DNA of 64,000 nt from Pseudomonas multiresinivorans (GCF_012971725.1 NZ_CP048833.1:3224001-3288000); one strand, 5' to 3'; positions 49,953-58,982 are shown, counted from the stretch's first letter. Notes: generated by a model from the sequence alone, not told the origin. Numbers and translations are program-made.

Positions 49953-50389
49953 TCGGAGGTCTCCTGCGCCAGCACGGTGCCGCGCACTTTGTAGGATTTG
50001 CCGTGGAACAGGGCGATCAACTGGCCCTGGGAATTCTCGATGCGCACGTCGTAATTGCCGGTGCGGCCGCTGCGGCTTTGCTCGAAGGCGCTGGCGATCA
50101 GCTCGTCGCCTTCGCGGGCCGGCGCCACGTAATCGATGCTGCAGCCGATGGCGACGGTGGCGTCGTTGTAGCTGTTGCAGGCGAAGGCGAAGGCCGAGTC
50201 GGCCAGGGCGAACAGGTAGCCGCCATGGCAGGTGCCGTGGCCCTGGATCATGTCTTCGCGCACACGCATCGACAGCTTGGCGTTGCCCGGGCCGGCATCC
50301 AGCAACTGGATGCCCATGCGGCGGGTGGCCTGGTCGCGCTCGTACATGGCTTCGGCGCAGTCTCGGGCCAGACGGGTGGCGTCAGTCAT
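49949..50389 (-). CDS. paaI: Phenylacetyl-CoA thioesterase
   Basis: A 146-residue hotdog thioesterase that relieves dead-end CoA esters of the pathway. It has the family motif QGHGTCHGGYLFALADSAFA (catalytic Asp in the central helix) and CSIDYVAPAREGDELIASAF. Start at 50389 (MTDATRLARD), overlapping the end of paaH by eight bases. Confidence 0.96.
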   Translation of the reverse strand: MTDATRLARDCAEAMYERDQATRRMGIQLLDAGPGNAKLSMRVREDMIQGHGTCHGGYLFALADSAFAFACNSYNDATVAIGCSIDYVAPAREGDELIASAFEQSRSGRTGNYDVRIENSQGQLIALFHGKSYKVRGTVLAQETSE

Positions 50390-51902
50390 GAAAAGTTCTC
50401 CCCTCGGCATGCAGGCGGCGCAGCAGCAGGGACGGGCGATAGCGGTCCTCGCCGTAGGCGGTCTGCAGGTTGTCGAGTACGCGCAGCACGTTGCCGATGC
50501 CGATCTGCCCGGCCCAGGCCAGCGGGCCCTGCGGGTAGTTCACGCCGGCGCGCATGGCGAGGTCGATATCAGCGGCGCTTCCCACGCCTTGCAGCACGGC
50601 ATCGGCGCCTTCGTTGGCAAGCATCGCCACGGTGCGCAGCACGGCGAGACCGGGTGTGTCGCTCAGGCGGCTGGTGGCGATTCCTGCCTTGGCCAGCAGG
50701 GCGACGGCCTGGTCCAGTGCTTCGGGCGTGGTGTCCGCCGAGCAGGAAATGCCCAGGCGCGAGGCCTTGGCGTAATCCAGCGCGAGGTCGATCAGCACCA
50801 GATTGCGCAGGCCGTCCTGCTTGGCGCGCTGGCTGGCGAGACGGCCATCGGACAGTGCGATTACCGCATCACCGACACGCAGCAGGCCATTGCCGGCGCG
50901 CTGGACGATCTCGATGCCGGCGTCTTTCAGGCGCTGCGCCAGCGGCTGGGCGACGCCCAGGTCGCCTTCCAGTACGCAGGCGCTGACATTCGAGGCGCTG
51001 CTCAGGCTGGCCGGCTGCGGGCGCTCGGCACCTTCGGCGTAGTCGTAGAAGCCGCGGCCGGTCTTGCGGCCGAGGCGACCGGCGTCCACCAGCTCCTTCT
51101 GGATCAGCGAGGGCTGGAAGCGGAAGTCGCCGTAATAGGCGGCGAACACCGAGCAGGTCACGGCGTAGTTGACGTCGTGGCCGATCAGGTCGGTCAGCTC
51201 GAAGGCGCCCATGCGGAAGCCGCCGGCATCGCGCATCAGCGCATCCAGCGTCGCGCAGTCGGCGGCGCCTTCCTGCAGCAGGCGCAGGCTTTCGGCGTAG
51301 AAGGGGCGCGCCACGCGGTTGACGATGAAGCCGGGGGTGGATCGGGTGTGAACCGGCTTCTTGCCCCAGACCAGCGAGGTGGCGTACAGGCTGTCGGCCA
51401 GCGCCGGATCGGTGGCGAGGCCGGAGACGACTTCCACCAGCGCCATCAGCGGCGCCGGGTTGAAGAAGTGCATGCCGACTACTTGCTGCGGGCGTTTGAG
51501 GCCGGCGGCGAGGCTGGTGATGGACAGCGAGGAGGTGTTGCTGGCGAGGATGCAGTCCTCTGCACACAGCGCTTCCAGCTGCTGGAACAGGCCGCGCTTG
51601 ATCTCCAGGTTCTCGACGATGGCCTCGATCACCAGCTTAGAGTCGGCCAGCGCCTCGATGGCTTCCACCGGTTGCAGGCGGGCGACGATGGCGCTGCGAG
51701 CTTCGGCGCCGAGCTTGCCTTTTTCCACCAGCCGGCCGAGCTGGCGGTCGATGCCGTCGATGGCCTGGGCGGCGGCGCCGGGGCGGTTGTCGTAGAGCTT
51801 CACCGGGTGCCCGGCCTGGGCGGCAACCTGGGCGATACCCGCACCCATGGCGCCGGCACCGATGACCGCGACTTTCGCGTCTTGCTGAAGTGCGATCATC
51901 AA
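50382..51902 (-). CDS. paaH: 3-hydroxyacyl-CoA dehydrogenase of phenylacetate degradation
   Basis: A 506-residue NAD-dependent dehydrogenase (3-hydroxyadipyl-CoA). The N-terminal Rossmann motif is VAVIGAGAMGAGIAQVAAQA (residues 12-31), followed by the catalytic VGMHFFNPAPLMALVEVVSG and VNRVARPFYAESLRLLQEG. A second, C-terminal 3HCDH domain from about residue 390 (SADTTPEALDQAVALL) gives the PaaH length. It follows paaG on the same strand without a gap. Confidence 0.96.
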   Translation of the reverse strand: MMIALQQDAKVAVIGAGAMGAGIAQVAAQAGHPVKLYDNRPGAAAQAIDGIDRQLGRLVEKGKLGAEARSAIVARLQPVEAIEALADSKLVIEAIVENLEIKRGLFQQLEALCAEDCILASNTSSLSITSLAAGLKRPQQVVGMHFFNPAPLMALVEVVSGLATDPALADSLYATSLVWGKKPVHTRSTPGFIVNRVARPFYAESLRLLQEGAADCATLDALMRDAGGFRMGAFELTDLIGHDVNYAVTCSVFAAYYGDFRFQPSLIQKELVDAGRLGRKTGRGFYDYAEGAERPQPASLSSASNVSACVLEGDLGVAQPLAQRLKDAGIEIVQRAGNGLLRVGDAVIALSDGRLASQRAKQDGLRNLVLIDLALDYAKASRLGISCSADTTPEALDQAVALLAKAGIATSRLSDTPGLAVLRTVAMLANEGADAVLQGVGSAADIDLAMRAGVNYPQGPLAWAGQIGIGNVLRVLDNLQTAYGEDRYRPSLLLRRLHAEGRTFHD

Positions 51903-52694
51903 TCAGCGGCCCTTGAAGCTGGGGGTGCGTTTTTCCATGAAGGCGGACACGCCCTCGCGGTAGTCCTCGCTGCGGCCGGCCAGGCGCTGCAGGTCGCGCT
52001 CCAGCTCCAGCTGCTCGTCGAAGCTGTTGTTCAGGCTGGCGTTGAGGCTGCGCTTGATCAGCGCCAGGCCGTAGGTCGGCTGGGTGGCCAGATGACGGGC
52101 GAGCTTGAGGGCTTCCTCGCGCAGGTTGGCGTCGTCCACCACCTGGTAGATCAGGCCCCATTGCTCGGCCTGCTCGGCGGTCAGGCGATTGCCCAGCAGT
52201 GCGAGTGCCTTGGCGCGGGCCATGCCGACCAGGCGCGGCAGCGTCCAGGTACCGCCGGAATCGGGGATCAGGCCGATCTTGCAGAAGGCCTGGATGAAGC
52301 TGGCCGAACGCGCCGCCAGCACCAGGTCGCAGGCCAACGGGATGTTCGCGCCAGCGCCGGCGGCCACGCCGTTCACCGCGCAGATCACCGGCAGCGGCAA
52401 GTCGCGCAGGGTGCGGATCAGCGGGTTGTAGAACTGCTCGATGGACTGCCCGAGGTCAGGCGCTTCCGCGCCGGGTGCGACGTTGCGGTCGGACAGGTCC
52501 TGGCCGGCGCAGAAGCCGCGGCCTTCGCCGGTCAGCAGCAGGACGCGGGCTTCCGGGTTCTGCCGAACCTGCTTGAGCGCCTCGCGGACTTCGCCGTGCA
52601 TGGCGGCGTTGAAGCTGTTCAGCTGCTCCGGGCGATTCAGGCAGAGGAGGGCGACGCCGTCCTCGATGGAAAACAGGATGTGCTCGAAGTTCAT
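51903..52694 (-). CDS. paaG: 1,2-epoxyphenylacetyl-CoA isomerase
   Basis: A 263-residue crotonase-fold enzyme that converts the epoxide to oxepin-CoA and later shifts a double bond. Oxyanion-hole segments are TGEGRGFCAGQDLSDR and VNGVAAGAGANIPLACDL, and the acidic catalytic region is GLIPDSGGTWTLPRLVGMA. These fit PaaG. It lies between paaF and paaH in one operon. Confidence 0.96.
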   Translation of the reverse strand: MNFEHILFSIEDGVALLCLNRPEQLNSFNAAMHGEVREALKQVRQNPEARVLLLTGEGRGFCAGQDLSDRNVAPGAEAPDLGQSIEQFYNPLIRTLRDLPLPVICAVNGVAAGAGANIPLACDLVLAARSASFIQAFCKIGLIPDSGGTWTLPRLVGMARAKALALLGNRLTAEQAEQWGLIYQVVDDANLREEALKLARHLATQPTYGLALIKRSLNASLNNSFDEQLELERDLQRLAGRSEDYREGVSAFMEKRTPSFKGR

Positions 52695-52748
52695 GGGCGG
52701 GCTCGCTCCATCAATAGGCAGGCTTTTGCCGGATAAAAAGGGGTGCGC

Positions 52749-53522
52749 TCAGCGGCCTTCGTACGCCGGCTTGCGCTTTTCCTGGAAGGCGCGGATGCCT
52801 TCCTCGCGGTCGGCGGTTCCGGCCAGCAGGGTGAAGGCGTGGCGCTCGAAGCGCAGGCCGGTCGCAAGATCGGTGTCCTGCGCCTTGAGCAGCGCTTCCT
52901 TGGCCAGGCGCACGGCAAGCGGCGCCTTGGCAGCGATGAGCTTGGCGATCTGCAGGGCGCGTTCGACGGTGAATTCGGGTTGGGTGACTTCGCTGACCAG
53001 GCCGGAGCGCTGGGCGTGGCGCGCGTCGATGGCTTCACCGGTGAGCACCATCTGCATGGCCAGCGGCTTGCCCACGGCGCGCAGCAGGCGCTGGGTGCCG
53101 CCGGCGCCGGGCATGATGCCGAGGTTGATTTCCGGCTGGCCGAAGCGGGCGTCTTCCCCGGCGATCAGAATGTCGGCGTGCATGGCCAGCTCGCAGCCGC
53201 CGCCCAGGGCGAAGCCGTTGACGGCAGCAATCAGCGGCTTGGAGAAGGCGGCGATGCGCTGCCAGTGGCCGACGCGGGGGTCGTTGAGGATGCCGACCAG
53301 GTCGCGCTCGGCCATCTCCTTGATGTCGGCACCGGCGGCGAAGGCCTTGCGACTGCCGGTGAGCACCACGGCGCGGGTTTCGCTGTCCTGCTCGGCTGCG
53401 TCGAGTTCGGCGGCCAGTTCACCGAGCAGTTCGGTGTTCAGGGCATTCAGCGCTTCGGGGCGCTGCAGGGTGATCAGGCGAACGCCCGCTTCAGGCATCT
53501 GAACGGCAAGGGTGCGAGGCAT
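52749..53522 (-). CDS. paaF: 2,3-dehydroadipyl-CoA hydratase
   Basis: A 257-residue crotonase with both Glu of enoyl-CoA hydratases in place: FALGGGCELAMHADILIAGE and GQPEINLGIMPGAGGTQRLL. TGSRKAFAAGADIKEMAER is the CoA/oxyanion segment. It opens the minus-strand block paaFGHIJK, 54 bases before paaG. Start at 53522 (MPRTLAVQ). The divergent region to paaY contains candidate PaaX sites. Confidence 0.96.
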   Translation of the reverse strand: MPRTLAVQMPEAGVRLITLQRPEALNALNTELLGELAAELDAAEQDSETRAVVLTGSRKAFAAGADIKEMAERDLVGILNDPRVGHWQRIAAFSKPLIAAVNGFALGGGCELAMHADILIAGEDARFGQPEINLGIMPGAGGTQRLLRAVGKPLAMQMVLTGEAIDARHAQRSGLVSEVTQPEFTVERALQIAKLIAAKAPLAVRLAKEALLKAQDTDLATGLRFERHAFTLLAGTADREEGIRAFQEKRKPAYEGR

Positions 53523-53626
53523 GACATCGTCCTCAGGCTGCACGCACGGCTTCGTGGCCGGCTGGTATTGGAATTATGGGAGGCAGGCGTTGCCCGTCTC
53601 CGGCCTTTCCGCAGTATAGGCCTAAA

Positions 53627-53661
53627 GCGATACAGAAAAACAACTACGAAAGTTGTATCGC
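53627..53661. promoter_or_regulatory. Candidate PaaX operator between paaF and paaY
   Basis: GCGATACA (53627-53634) and TGTATCGC (53654-53661) are perfect 8-bp inverted arms with a 19-base spacer. Related half-sites GCGATAC (53785) and GTGATACA (53824) lie nearer paaY. On the minus strand TATACT (53613-53618) is a possible -10 for paaF, placing the GATACAGAAA motif just upstream of it, as at paaA. The 366-base gap holds no gene. Confidence 0.55.
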
Positions 53662-53888
53662 GTGTCTAAAATGTTTCTACCGTTGCCAATGGGATCATGA
53701 CGATACCTGGCTCATGGAAGCGCTTTTGTGGCGTATTTACTGGTTTTATAAGGGTTTTTGAGTGCTATTCGACCCTTCTCAAAAGCGATACGGCAGATTT
53801 AGATTGGTCGGTTTTGATTTGATGTGATACAAGATTTTCAAAAGAACAAATCGCTTTGCGCAGAGATGCCGCAAAGCTGGAGAACCCG

Positions 53889-54488
53889 ATGCCTTGCTAC
53901 AGCCTCGAGGGCGTGCGCCCCGTCGTACACCCGACCGCCTATGTCCATCCCACCGCCGTGCTGATCGGCGACGTTATCGTCGGCCCTGGCTGTTACGTCG
54001 GCCCTCTGGCGGCACTGCGCGGTGACTTCGGGCGGATCGTCCTCGAAGAGGGTGCGAACCTTCAGGACACTTGCGTCATGCACGGGTTCCCGGACAGCGA
54101 CACCGTCGTCGAGCGCAACGGCCACATTGGCCATGGCGCCGTCCTACACGGCTGCCGGATCGGCGAGGACGCCCTGGTGGGCATGAATGCCGTGGTGATG
54201 GATTACGCGCAGATCGGTGCTCGCTCCATCGTTTCAGCCGCCGCCTTCGTCAAGGCCAAGTTCGAGTGCGCTCCGCAAAGCCTGGTGATGGGCGCGCCGG
54301 CCAGCGTCAAGCGCAGCCTCAGCGACGAAGAGATTGCCTGGAAGCGCCGTGGCACCGAGGAATACCAGGCGCTGGCCAGGCGCTGCATCGAAAGCCTGGT
54401 GGAGTGCCAGCCGCTGGCAGAGATAGAAGAAGAGCGTCCGCGCCTGGGCGATTCCGGTTTCCGGCCCAAGACAGGGAAGGACGCATGA
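53889..54488 (+). CDS. paaY: Hexapeptide-repeat thioesterase/carbonic anhydrase-like protein
   Basis: A 199-residue left-handed beta-helix protein of the gamma-carbonic-anhydrase-like family. Repeats run from about residue 15 to 150 (VHPTAYVHPTAVLIGDVIVG, AALRGDFGRIVLEEGANLQD, NGHIGHGAVLHGCRIGEDAL) with zinc-ligand His in HG and GHIGHG motifs. PaaY is a thioesterase that removes blocked CoA ring intermediates. The stop overlaps the in-frame ATG region before paaX. Confidence 0.94.
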   Translation: MPCYSLEGVRPVVHPTAYVHPTAVLIGDVIVGPGCYVGPLAALRGDFGRIVLEEGANLQDTCVMHGFPDSDTVVERNGHIGHGAVLHGCRIGEDALVGMNAVVMDYAQIGARSIVSAAAFVKAKFECAPQSLVMGAPASVKRSLSDEEIAWKRRGTEEYQALARRCIESLVECQPLAEIEEERPRLGDSGFRPKTGKDA

Positions 54489-54565
54489 GTACTGGGGTTC
54501 GCTCCAATGGCCAGGCGGTGCGGCGGGCAGGTATAGTCGCCGCTCCTTCGCCTGCGCAACGTGCC

Positions 54566-55489
54566 ATGACCGCTCTAGCACCGCTGAACCAGCTGATCAA
54601 TCGCTTCCAGGAACAGACGCCGATCCGCGCCAGTTCGCTGATCATCACCCTTTACGGCGATGCCATCGAACCCCACGGCGGCACCGTCTGGCTGGGTAGC
54701 CTGATCAATCTGCTGGAACCGTTCGGCATCAACGAGCGGCTGATCCGTACCTCGATCTTCCGCCTGACCAAGGAAGACTGGCTGACCGCCGAGAAGGTTG
54801 GCCGCCGCAGTTACTACAGCCTGACCGGCACCGGCCGGCGGCGGTTCGAAAAGGCTTTCAAGCGCGTCTACAGCTCCAGCCTGCCGGCCTGGGACGGTTC
54901 CTGGACCCTGGTGATGCTCTCGCAGATCGCTGCCGACAAACGCAAGCAGGTCCGCGAGGAACTGGAGTGGCAGGGCTTCGGCGCGATCTCGCCGACGGTC
55001 ATGGCCTGCCCGCGCGCCGACCGCAGCGATGTCATGGCCACCCTGCAGGACCTCGAAGTCGCCGACGATTGCATCGTCTTCGAAACCCGCGCCCAGGACG
55101 TGCTGGCCTCCCGCGCCATGCGCATGCAGGTGCGCGAGAGCTGGAAGATCGACGAACTCGGCGAGCACTACAGCGAATTCATCCAGCTGTTCCGCCCGCT
55201 CTGGCAGGCACTGCGCGAGCAGGACCAACTGCGCCCGGAAGACTGCTTCCTGGCGCGCACCCTTTTGATCCACGAATACCGCCGGCTGCTGCTGCGCGAC
55301 CCACAACTGCCCGACGAACTGCTGCCGGGCGATTGGGAAGGCCGCGCCGCGCGACAGCTGTGCCGCAACATCTACCGACTGATCCACGCCAAGGCCGAGG
55401 ACTGGCTGAACCGCAACCTGGAGACCGCTGACGGCCCGCTGCCGGACGTCGGGGAAAGCTTCTACAAGCGTTTCGGCGGATTGAACTGA
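54566..55489 (+). CDS. paaX: Phenylacetate operon repressor
   Basis: A 307-residue GntR-related repressor that leaves DNA when phenylacetyl-CoA binds. An N-terminal winged HTH (IRASSLIITLYGDAIEPHGG, LIRTSIFRLTKEDWLTAEKV) is followed by YYSLTGTGRRRFEKAFKRVY and a C-terminal domain with WDGSWTLVMLSQIAADKRKQ. The start at 54566 gives exactly the usual PaaX length; an ATG at 54485 overlapping the paaY stop would add 27 residues. With paaY it faces paaF and can control both directions. Confidence 0.95.
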   Translation: MTALAPLNQLINRFQEQTPIRASSLIITLYGDAIEPHGGTVWLGSLINLLEPFGINERLIRTSIFRLTKEDWLTAEKVGRRSYYSLTGTGRRRFEKAFKRVYSSSLPAWDGSWTLVMLSQIAADKRKQVREELEWQGFGAISPTVMACPRADRSDVMATLQDLEVADDCIVFETRAQDVLASRAMRMQVRESWKIDELGEHYSEFIQLFRPLWQALREQDQLRPEDCFLARTLLIHEYRRLLLRDPQLPDELLPGDWEGRAARQLCRNIYRLIHAKAEDWLNRNLETADGPLPDVGESFYKRFGGLN

Positions 55490-55518
55490 CAGGAGTTGGC
55501 GTGAAAAATGCCTCCCGC

Positions 55519-55540
55519 TCTGCAACGCTGTGGTTGCAGA
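55519..55540. repeat. Perfect hairpin after paaX
   Basis: TCTGCAAC and GTTGCAGA form an 8-bp stem with a 6-base loop, 30 bases past the paaX stop and 114 before feaR. There is no T-run, so it may be an operator rather than a terminator. Confidence 0.4.
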
Positions 55541-55653
55541 ACGGGGACACCGGCGCGAATCCTTCCTGAGAAGGCACGCGGCGGACGATGACGACAGGCC
55601 CATGAGGCCGTCGCTGAATAACAACAAACAATGCGTGTGAGGCTTTGCAGGTC

Positions 55654-56571
55654 ATGAATTCTTCATCGACATTGAGGGATGACGCTTTCGAGGCGTGGCT
55701 GGGACAGGTCAACCGGGCGTGCGGTCGTTTCGATGCGCGTACCCTCGGCCCCCAGTTCCATGGACGGTTGCGCGAGTACCAGGGCGGTGCGATCAAGCTT
55801 TCCGTGGTCGACATGGCCCAGGTGCACCTGTACCGGACCAGCAAGGAGGTCGGCTCCAGCGCGGGCGGCCACTACTATGCGGTGTTCCAGCTCGAAGGGC
55901 GCTCGCGCCTGGAGCAGGGCGACAACCGCGTGGAGCTGTCGCGTGGCGACATCAGCCTGATCGATGCCAGCCGGCCCAGTGATATGACCTACCTGGAGGA
56001 ATCCCGGCAGCTCTCGCTGATCCTGCCGCGCCAGGTGATCGAGCGCGGCCTGCGCATGTCGGAAGTGACCTGCGCCTCGAAGATCCCCGCCAGCTCGCCC
56101 ATTGCCGTGCTCGCCAATCGACTGATCGTCGAGACCAGCCAGCAGGAAAGCCTCGGCATGCTGGAAAGCGAAGCGACCCTGGACGCCCTGGTGACTCTGC
56201 TGCGCCCGGCGCTGGCCAGCCACGACGCCGAGCAGGACAACCACGAGCGCATGTTCCGCAAGGCCACCGCCTTCATCGACCAGCACATCGGCGCCGAAGA
56301 GCTCTGCCCCGAGCTGATCGCCCGTGAAGTGGGCATCTCGGTGCGCGGCCTGTACCGGATGTTCGCCAAGAAGGGCCTGGTGGTGGCGCAGTACATCAAG
56401 AACCGCCGCCTGGACTTCTGCGCCGAAACCCTGCGCAACGCCCAGTTCGAGCAGAAGCTGTCGGCGCTGGGCTATGCCTGGGGCTTCTCCGATTCGAGCT
56501 ACTTTTCCACGGCGTTCAAGGGGCGCTTTGGTGTGTCGCCGGGCGAGTATCGCAAGCGTTACGCCAATTGA
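55654..56571 (+). CDS. feaR: AraC family activator FeaR
   Basis: A 305-residue AraC/XylS protein. The N-terminal sensor half (VDMAQVHLYRTSKEVGSSAG, YYAVFQLEGRSRLEQGDNRV, LSRGDISLIDASRPSDM) is that of FeaR, and the C-terminal double HTH begins near residue 205 (AREVGISVRGLYRMFAKKGL, then FSDSSYFSTAFKGRFGVSPG). In E. coli FeaR activates arylethylamine oxidase and phenylacetaldehyde dehydrogenase genes. feaB is 840 bases downstream on the same strand with a cytochrome c gene between, supporting the name. Confidence 0.88.
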   Translation: MNSSSTLRDDAFEAWLGQVNRACGRFDARTLGPQFHGRLREYQGGAIKLSVVDMAQVHLYRTSKEVGSSAGGHYYAVFQLEGRSRLEQGDNRVELSRGDISLIDASRPSDMTYLEESRQLSLILPRQVIERGLRMSEVTCASKIPASSPIAVLANRLIVETSQQESLGMLESEATLDALVTLLRPALASHDAEQDNHERMFRKATAFIDQHIGAEELCPELIAREVGISVRGLYRMFAKKGLVVAQYIKNRRLDFCAETLRNAQFEQKLSALGYAWGFSDSSYFSTAFKGRFGVSPGEYRKRYAN

Positions 56572-56616
56572 TTCAGCCGGTCGACGGCGATACCTGGCGG
56601 CTGGGTGCCGTGGATG

Positions 56617-56720
56617 ATGGGTATCGCTGCGCTCCACGCCATCCTACGTTGAAGCCCATCTGCACCATTCCCCTCGACTGACACCGTTGTGGGATGGGTG
56701 GAGCGCAGCGATACCCATGC
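56617..56720. repeat. Repeat pair, family C (ATGGGTATCGCTGCGCTCCAC)
   Basis: ATGGGTATCGCTGCGCTCCA-C-CCATCCTAC and its inverse GATGGGTGGAGCGCAGCGAT, separated by about 45 bases. Same family as 60120-60201. Part of the 419-base repeat-filled gap after feaR. Confidence 0.85.
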
Positions 56721-56747
56721 CGTGGGTTAGCACCGTGCCCATGCGGG

Positions 56748-56833
56748 TTCGCGAGCAAGGACCAGGCGTCCCCCTCGGTCCTACGAAGAGCGTGACGGTG
56801 CTACCTCTGTAGGAGCGAGCTTGCTCGCGAACG
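56748..56833. repeat. REP pair with a chimeric left unit
   Basis: The right unit is family A (TGTAGGAGCGAGCTTGCTCG). The left starts like family A (GTTCGCGAGCAAGGACC) but continues AGGCGTCCCCCTCGGTCCTAC, a different core that again ends in the shared CCTAC head. The same chimera lies at 59035-60098, interrupted by the IS. Confidence 0.8.
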
Positions 56834-56990
56834 CTTTCGCACAATGATCCTCGTCACCTGAGCGCCATCCTGGCACTCCCGCCAACACGACTGGCACAGA
56901 GGAAAAGACCCTCCCGAGCGCCGCTGGCAACAATCACCTTCGATGACGCGCGCCATCCGGCCGCAAGCTGTACTCGAAGGTGATTTCCCG

Positions 56991-57395
56991 ATGTCCCGCA
57001 ACAAGCTCCGATTCGGCGCCCTCGGCCTGCTGCTGGCCGGCGCGCTGGTGCAACCGGTCCTGGCGTTCGCCGGGGACTGCCCGGCAAACGATGCGCAGAA
57101 AGGCGAAACCGTCTTCGCCCGCGACTGCTCGATCTGCCACACCGCCAAGGCCGATGGCCCCGGAATGATGGGCCCGAACCTGCATGGCGTGGTCGGCCGC
57201 ATGGCTGGCTCGCTCGCCGGCTTCAGCTACTCCCAGGCCATGAAAGGCAAGGGCGCGGCCTGGTCGCGCGACAACCTCGACACTTTCGTCAGCCAGCCCC
57301 AGGCCGCCGTGCCGGGAACCTACATGCCCTTCGCAGGCCTGGCCGACGCGGCCGAGCGGCGGGCGCTCACCTGCTGGCTGAGCCAGCAGCACTGA
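56991..57395 (+). CDS. Class I c-type cytochrome
   Basis: A 134-residue exported cytochrome: signal peptide in residues 1-25 (FGALGLLLAGALVQPVLAFA), heme motif DCSICHTAKADGPG (CxxCH, about residue 42-46), GPNLHGVVGRMAGSLAGFSY and the axial Met in GTYMPFAGLADAAERRALTC. It resembles cytochrome c2/c550. Located between feaR and feaB (17 bases before feaB), it may accept electrons from a periplasmic amine dehydrogenase whose gene is not in the window; that link is inference. Confidence 0.9.
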   Translation: MSRNKLRFGALGLLLAGALVQPVLAFAGDCPANDAQKGETVFARDCSICHTAKADGPGMMGPNLHGVVGRMAGSLAGFSYSQAMKGKGAAWSRDNLDTFVSQPQAAVPGTYMPFAGLADAAERRALTCWLSQQH

Positions 57396-57411
57396 TATTC
57401 CAGGAGAGACC

Positions 57412-58902
57412 ATGAACGTCACACAGACTCTGCCCAAGGTCACGGCCTTCCTGCAGCGCAAGCATGGCTGCTTCATCGACGGCGCCTGGGTGGTGCCCGA
57501 GGGCGCGCGTACCGACGTACTCAACCCGGCCACCGGCCAGGCGATTTCCAGCGTCGCCGACATCGATACCGACCTGCTTGATCGCGCGGTGAAGTCCGCT
57601 CACGCCTCCTACAAGTCCCGTGTCTGGTCCGACCTGCGCCCGGCCGACCGCGAGCGCATCCTGCTGCGCTTCGCTGACCTGGTGGAAGCCAACGGCGAAG
57701 AACTGGCCCAGCTGGAAACCCTCAGCCAGGGCAAGTCGATCAACATTGCACGCATGCTGGACGTGGGCGCCACTGTCGAGTTCATGCGCTACATGGCCGG
57801 CTGGGCGACCAAGATCGAAGGCCAGTCGCTGAACGTCTCCATCCCGCTGCCACCGGGCGCCAAGTTCACCGCCTACACCCGCCGCGAGCCGGTAGGCGTG
57901 GTCGCCGGCATCGTGCCGTGGAACTTCCCGCTGATGATTGCCGTGTGGAAGCTGATCCCGGCGCTGGCCACTGGCAACAGCGTGGTGATCAAGCCTGCCT
58001 CGGAAACTCCGCTGACCGCCCTGCGCCTGGCTGAACTAGCCTTCGAAGCCGGCGTGCCGGCTGGCGTGTTCAACCTGGTGACCGGTGATGGTCCGCGCAT
58101 TGGCGGTGGGCTGGCCAGCCACAAGCTGGTGAACAAGGTCTCCTTCACCGGCTCCACCGCCGTGGGTCGCAGCGTCGGCCTGGCCGCCGTGCAGAACATG
58201 ACCCGCTTCGCCCTGGAACTGGGCGGCAAGAACCCGATGATCGTCCTCGCCGACGCCAATATCGACAACGCCGTGCAGGGCGCGCTGCTGGGCGGCCTGC
58301 TGAACAACGGCCAGGTCTGCGCTGCGGCTTCGCGCTTCTACGTACATCGCTCGCGCTACGACGAGTTCGTCGAGAAGCTGGCCGCTGCCGTCGCTGGTAT
58401 GAGTCTGGGCGAGGGCATGGACCCGTCCGCGCAGATCAACCCGCTGGTATCGGCCAAGCAGCAGCGCAGCGTGCTGGACCACATCGCCCGCGCCGGCGAG
58501 CAGGGTGCGCGCATCGTCTGTGGCGGTGAGCAGATCGCTGGCAATGGTTTCTACGTGCAGCCCACCGTGCTGGCGGACGTGACCATGCAGATGGCCGTGG
58601 CCCGTGACGAAGTCTTCGGTCCCGTGCTGGCAGTGCTGCCGTTCGACGATGAAGACCAGGCTATCGAAATGGCCAACGACAGCGAATACGGCCTGGGCGC
58701 GAGCCTGTGGACCAACGACCTGAGCAAGGCGATGAACCTGGTTCCGCGCATCGAGTCCGGCACCGTGTGGGTCAACGCCCATGTGCTGCTCGACCCGAGC
58801 ATGCCCTTCGGCGGCGTCAAGCAGTCGGGCATGGGCCGCGAGTTCGGCCGCGCCGTGGTCGAGGCCTATACCGAGATCAAGTCGGTGTGCATCGCGCACT
58901 GA
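57412..58902 (+). CDS. feaB: Phenylacetaldehyde dehydrogenase
   Basis: A 496-residue NAD-dependent aldehyde dehydrogenase oxidising phenylacetaldehyde to phenylacetate, which enters the paa pathway. Motifs: IVPWNFPLMIAVWKLIPALA, NAD-site VSFTGSTAVGRSVGLAAVQN, general-base Glu in RFALELGGKNPMIVLADANI and catalytic Cys in LNNGQVCAAASRFYVHRSRY. The C-terminal FGGVKQSGMGREFG is typical. The FeaR gene upstream supports the FeaB name over a generic betaine-aldehyde dehydrogenase. It ends in a terminator. Confidence 0.9.
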   Translation: MNVTQTLPKVTAFLQRKHGCFIDGAWVVPEGARTDVLNPATGQAISSVADIDTDLLDRAVKSAHASYKSRVWSDLRPADRERILLRFADLVEANGEELAQLETLSQGKSINIARMLDVGATVEFMRYMAGWATKIEGQSLNVSIPLPPGAKFTAYTRREPVGVVAGIVPWNFPLMIAVWKLIPALATGNSVVIKPASETPLTALRLAELAFEAGVPAGVFNLVTGDGPRIGGGLASHKLVNKVSFTGSTAVGRSVGLAAVQNMTRFALELGGKNPMIVLADANIDNAVQGALLGGLLNNGQVCAAASRFYVHRSRYDEFVEKLAAAVAGMSLGEGMDPSAQINPLVSAKQQRSVLDHIARAGEQGARIVCGGEQIAGNGFYVQPTVLADVTMQMAVARDEVFGPVLAVLPFDDEDQAIEMANDSEYGLGASLWTNDLSKAMNLVPRIESGTVWVNAHVLLDPSMPFGGVKQSGMGREFGRAVVEAYTEIKSVCIAH

Positions 58903-58933
58903 TTGATAGTGAGAGCAACACCCTCGTTTAGCA

Positions 58934-58958
58934 GCGGGCCTTCGGGCCCGTTTTTTTG
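58934..58958 (+). terminator. Intrinsic terminator after feaB
   Basis: GCGGGCC-TTCG-GGCCCGTTTTTTT: GC stem, TTCG loop and T7 run, 32 bases past the stop. Confidence 0.9.
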
Positions 58959-58982
58959 CGCAGAATTTGGATGGGGAACACC

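Noticed and set aside
50232..52736. 834-codon open frame on the plus strand
   Set aside because: Antisense to paaH, paaG and paaI, which are certain genes; composition is typical of a shadow frame.
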